A stretch of 64,000 nucleotides of DNA from Zanthoxylum bungeanum (taxonomy: Eukaryota; Streptophyta; Magnoliopsida; Sapindales; Rutaceae), in assembly GCA_019454045.1 (NCBI GenBank), contig SKCR01051209.1:62001-126000 (forward strand), written 5' to 3'. The notes under the pieces were generated by a model, which had not been told where the DNA came from, searched no databases, and was given only the letters and a program-made list of their open reading frames with translations. The translations under genes were made by a program, and so were the position numbers. This document shows, piece after piece, positions 60,301-64,000 of the stretch (position 1 is the stretch's first letter; every line of letters begins with the position of its first letter).

Positions 60301-61314
60301 TTGTGCCAAAAATGGCCCCCACATGATTCTGACCCTCCTGATCATCTTCTTCCCAATTCAAAAATCTTAGATACTCTTGAACCAACTGACCTTCCAGATA
60401 TCGCTACAGGCTACTCTGTTTGGCAAAAACATGGAACAAACGTATGGCAGCCACATTTTGAAGCTCTGCCAGGGGAAAGGGAGAAACCAAAGCCTTCTTC
60501 AGTAGAAACACCAAAAGTTGAACTAAAGCCATTACCAGAAGGGCTTCAACATGCGTTCCTTGGATCAGGCGATACCTTTCCTGTTATAATATCTTCGGAG
60601 CTTAGTACGTTATAAAGTAAGAAATTACTTGAGATATTGAGTTAGTATAAATCTGCACTTGGCTGGACCATATGAGACATTAAAGGTATCAGTCTCTTGA
60701 TTTGTTCCCACATAATTCAACTAAAAGATGAAGCTACTCCTCGTAGAGGACCCTCAACGTAGAATTAACCCCACTATGAAAGAAGTGGTAAAAACTGAAG
60801 TGATAAAGTTATTAGATGCAGGTATTATACCCAATTACTAATAGTAAATGGGTTAGTTCTACGCAGGTCGTCCCTAAAAAGTCGGGGGGAGTTACTGTAG
60901 TGAAAAATGAGGCCGGAGAACTGGTTCTTACCAGGTAGTCACAGGTTGGTGTATGTGCATAGATTACCGGAAGTTAAATGCGCCTACCCGAAAAGACCAC
61001 TTCCCACTTCCCTTTATCGACCATATTTTTGAGTAGGTAGCTGGTCATCCATTCTACTAATTTCTAGATGGATAATCAGGATACTACCAAATTGAGATCT
61101 CCTTAGAAGATCAAGAAAAAAAATACCTTCACTTGCCTGTTTGGTGCTTATGCTTTTCGCCACATGCCATTTGGTTTATGCAATGCCCCCGCCACTTTTC
61201 AGAGATGCATGCTGAGAATTTTTAGTGATATGATTAAGAAGTGTTTGGAGGTGTTTATGGATGATTTAACAGTGTTTGGCGATTCCTTTGATACATGATT
61301 GCTTAAAGCGGTGT
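60301..61314 (+). pseudogene. Athila-type gypsy reverse transcriptase, truncated
   Basis: A clean piece (60301-60615) has LKPLPEGLQHAFLGSGDTFP, which precedes RT in Athila elements. RT begins with KTEVIKLLDAGII (about 60795-60833), then VVPKKSGGVTVVKN-like residues, VCIDYRKLNAPTRKDHFPLP (about 60950-61010), GYYQIEISLEDQEKK and the active-site word VFMDDLTVFGDSFDT (about 61250-61295). At 61315 the gene is cut by a second copy of repeat C. RNase H and integrase are not in the window. Multiple stops and frame changes are present. Confidence 0.88.
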
Positions 61315-64000
61315 TGTAGACATGGTACAGAGATGGGCGATGTTGTCTGGGTTGGTGGCCCGTTGGGAGTACGGAGTAGCTCCCGAGGGACTAAACCGGA
61401 GAATAAAGGAGTCACCACCCAATGTGAATTGGGAAATGATTTAAGGCAGCACTCACCCCTCGCAAGGGAAGACCTCAAACCATTGGGTTCGGAATGGTCC
61501 TTTACTTAAGCCAATTGTAATAAATGAATTTATGCAACAATATAACCAAGTTTTATGTAGCACATGCAAGATAATTTAAACAACACACAAGTTTGTACAC
61601 CCATAGACGTAAATAGAAAATGAAAGCAAATGTATAATTCTACAAACATATAAAACAAAGAAGCGCGAGAATGTAAATAAAAAATAACAAAAAAACATTA
61701 ATAATAAAGAGAGATAATTAATACGTAATGCAAAAAGAATAACCCAAAGAGGCAAACATGATAAAATAGGATAAAAAAAGGTCGGTTCACTGCATGCGCG
61801 TTCGTTTGTAGCGTTTGGGAGAGCATTCGAATGAGATTACCAAAGTGGTATCTGTAATGGCATGAACACATGTGTGAATGTTTCTCAAGCGGTGCGTGGA
61901 GTTATATCCCAAGTACGGACCACACTACCATCTATTCGGATTCGACTACGGAATTTATGTCTGGGTTTCCATCCGATATACCACGAGAGGCAACACTCAA
62001 GCATTAACATAGAATGAATACGAAGCGATAAATGAAAAATAACAAACAAAAAAAAGTGAATAACAAAATTAGAATAAAGCGATACGACCCAGAGACTTGG
62101 CCGACATCTATATGGGATCTCGTATGCCTGATTGGGCATACTTCATATCCAATCAAGTGTACTTCGTCCAGAACGACAAAATGTCATGGTAAAGGCTGCC
62201 CTTAGGCATTTCTCTCAAACGGGGGACCTTTAATCCAACGCAATTAGCCCATGCACACTAAACAACAATGCATAAATAAATAAAGAAATAGTAAGAAACG
62301 AAGAGCAAATAAGAAAAGAGATGTGACCAAGGCCGACATCTATATAGGACCTCGTATGCCCAATTGAACGTATTTCACATCCAATCAAGTGTACTTCATC
62401 TGACGCAATAAAATATTGTGGTGAAGGATGCCCTTAGGCATTTCCCTCAAATTGGGGACCTTTAATCCAACGCGATTAGCCCATGCGTACTAAACAAAAA
62501 TGCATAAATAAATAAAGAAATAGTAAGAAACGAATAATAAAATAAGAAAAGAGATGCGACCAAGGCCGACATCTATATAAGACCTCGTATGCCCGATTGA
62601 ACGTATTTCACATAAAATCAAGTATACTTATACTGTTTATAAAAATTCGACTTCGGAATTTAAGTATGGATTTCCATCCTATATACCACAATGGATAACA
62701 CGCAATCATTAACACAATAAAATAGATGTGAAATATAATAATGCATATGATGGAATAACAATAAATAACCAAAAAGATAAATAGTAAACTAAAATGCGAA
62801 ATAATGAGGAAATATAAATAACAAAAAATAAATACGGAACAATAAAACAACAACAAACGTAAATTAAATGCGAAATAATAAGAGATTAACAATATGAAAT
62901 AAATGTGGAATAATAAATATGTGACCAAAGAATTTGGCTGATTTCAATATAGGACTTCGCATGCCAAGCATGCCGTTTCCTAGACGACAAAGTAAAATAT
63001 AATAAAGGGTGCCCTCAGGTCTTACCTTTTATGTCGCTTCTTGGAAGTGCGTTATGCTGTCACCGGAAGGGTTAATGCCCTGCTATTTTTATGGTTCGCT
63101 GATTCGCTATTTCTGGTAGTTTGGGCTACTGTTTTCTTTATTTTTACTGTTGTTTTTCTACCACTGTTTTTGGACTAGTTTTCGGTGGTTTTCGGGACTG
63201 TTTTGGTTTCATTTGTCTTGGCAACGGGCTGCTGTCTTTCGCTTGGTTTGGTGGTTGTTTCGGGATGATTTTTGGACTGTTTTAGGGTGTTTTAGTGACT
63301 ATTTTTTGGATTTTTTGGGATTGTTTTTTATTACTGGTTCGGCAGTTTGACGGGGGGTGATTTGGCTATTTGTTTCGGTGTGTGAAGTGTTGGTTGAATG
63401 TCACATTAATACCTTTTTATGTGTCAGTGAGAGTGTTGGTTGCTTATGGGTGTTTTAAGGGTTGTGGAGAAAAGAGAGCCTGAGTGCAGTGTGTGATGGT
63501 GTCGCTTGGGTTTGGATTTTGAAAGTGGGGTGAGTGTGTGCTGGAAAGTGAGACGTGTGTCTGTTTGAAAGTGTGGCGTGTGTGTGTTTTAAAGTGGCGT
63601 GTGTATGAGTTACTTTGGTGAAAAAGGTTTGTTGCCGAGAGTATCTTAGGGTGTGTGGCCTGCGTGTTGAACATGAGAAGCTGGAGGCGTCAAGAGTCTT
63701 TATTTATTTAGGTTTGTGAGGTATTTTATATTTTGCGTGAAGAGTGTGTGGCATTTAGGGCTGAGGTTTTGTCACGGTTTGGCTGATTTTGTTGAGCAAG
63801 AGAGGGACTTTTTATTTGTGGGTTGATGAGAGAGTGGAGAGAGTGTTGAGGACCGAGAGATGAGTTTATTAGGGTTTATTTTTTTGTTTTCTTTTTTTAT
63901 TGCCGTGTGAGTGAGTGAAGAGAGAGGAGATAATAGACATTAGAATATTAGGGTTTTCTTTTTTTTCATTTTTGTTTTGGTTGCCGATTGTTGGGAAGAA
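61315..64000 (+). mobile_element. Repeat C2, LTR-like and non-coding, runs off the window
   Basis: Begins TGTAGACATGGTACAG inside the Athila RT and follows the block order of C1. It includes the conserved block (61888-61985), 232-bp tandem repeats (62099-62626), GGTGCCCTCAGGTCTTACC (63004) and a CTGTTTT-rich tail. From 63450 onward GTGTGTG-type and GAGAGA tracts prevail. No protein domain seen. Confidence 0.6.
62099..62626 (+). repeat. Tandem repeat, unit 232-233 bp
   Basis: GGCCGACATCTATAT starts units at 62099, 62331 and 62564. Two are complete and the third breaks off after about 60 bp. A diverged fourth piece (GGCTGATTTCAATATAGGAC) is near 62935. Each unit holds GCCCTTAGGCATTT and AATCCAACGC. 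Confidence 0.85.

Noticed and set aside
63444..63674. Minus-strand frame rich in T, H and S near the right end
   Set aside because: Low-complexity GTGTGTG sequence read in reverse.

Overview
This window looks like plant nuclear heterochromatin, most likely from an angiosperm, made almost entirely of LTR retrotransposons stacked on and inside one another. It is AT-rich. It contains Ty1/copia pol genes of the Angela/BARE kind, one near-complete copia element of another lineage, an Athila-type Ty3/gypsy gag-pol, minisatellites and homopolymer runs. I found no convincing host protein gene, tRNA, rRNA or CRISPR array. Nearly all open frames are fragments of gag-pol or chance frames in LTRs. Family letters below (A to F, T) are my own labels.

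Layout. 1-8340: a minus-strand copia leader and LTR (family D), broken by plus-strand LTR pieces related to family A, an inverted D LTR piece, and another minus-strand leader (E). 8341-18219: element A1 (+), with 2.2-kb LTRs, a very long untranslated leader, no recognisable gag and a wrecked pol. 18220-22385: leader, primer site and LTR of element B2 (-). 22552-40142: element B1 (+), decayed gag-pol; its 5' LTR is split by element A2 (-, 23050-33028), a second copy of A1 in opposite orientation. 43118-49386: element T (+), a young copia element with 511-bp LTRs and a CTTCC target duplication. 50079-50567: a pol fragment cut by repeat C1. 50568-57349: repeat C1, a minisatellite and an LTR-like region F. 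57350-59043: an LTR (-). 59044-61314: Athila-type gag-protease-RT, cut by a second C repeat that runs to the window end.

The most unusual signal is structural. The LTRs and leaders of several unrelated families carry serial hairpins in which the loop is constant and the stems differ but stay paired. Family A LTRs have ten in a row with three-base loops (mostly TGG or TAG). Its leader has more TGG-loop hairpins plus four hairpins around a GGCCAAAG loop. Region F has five hairpins around a 13-base constant loop. Element T has six copies of a 10-bp palindrome at about 52-bp spacing. Family B leaders have four copies of a motif conserved between two otherwise diverged elements. Separately, the site just after the T 5' LTR is exactly complementary over 22 bases to a segment inside the LTR, which suggests self-priming instead of tRNA priming.

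A1 and A2 share the same lesions in pol (for example the lost YVDD) and both lack gag, so the family probably spread as a non-autonomous element using proteins supplied by relatives.
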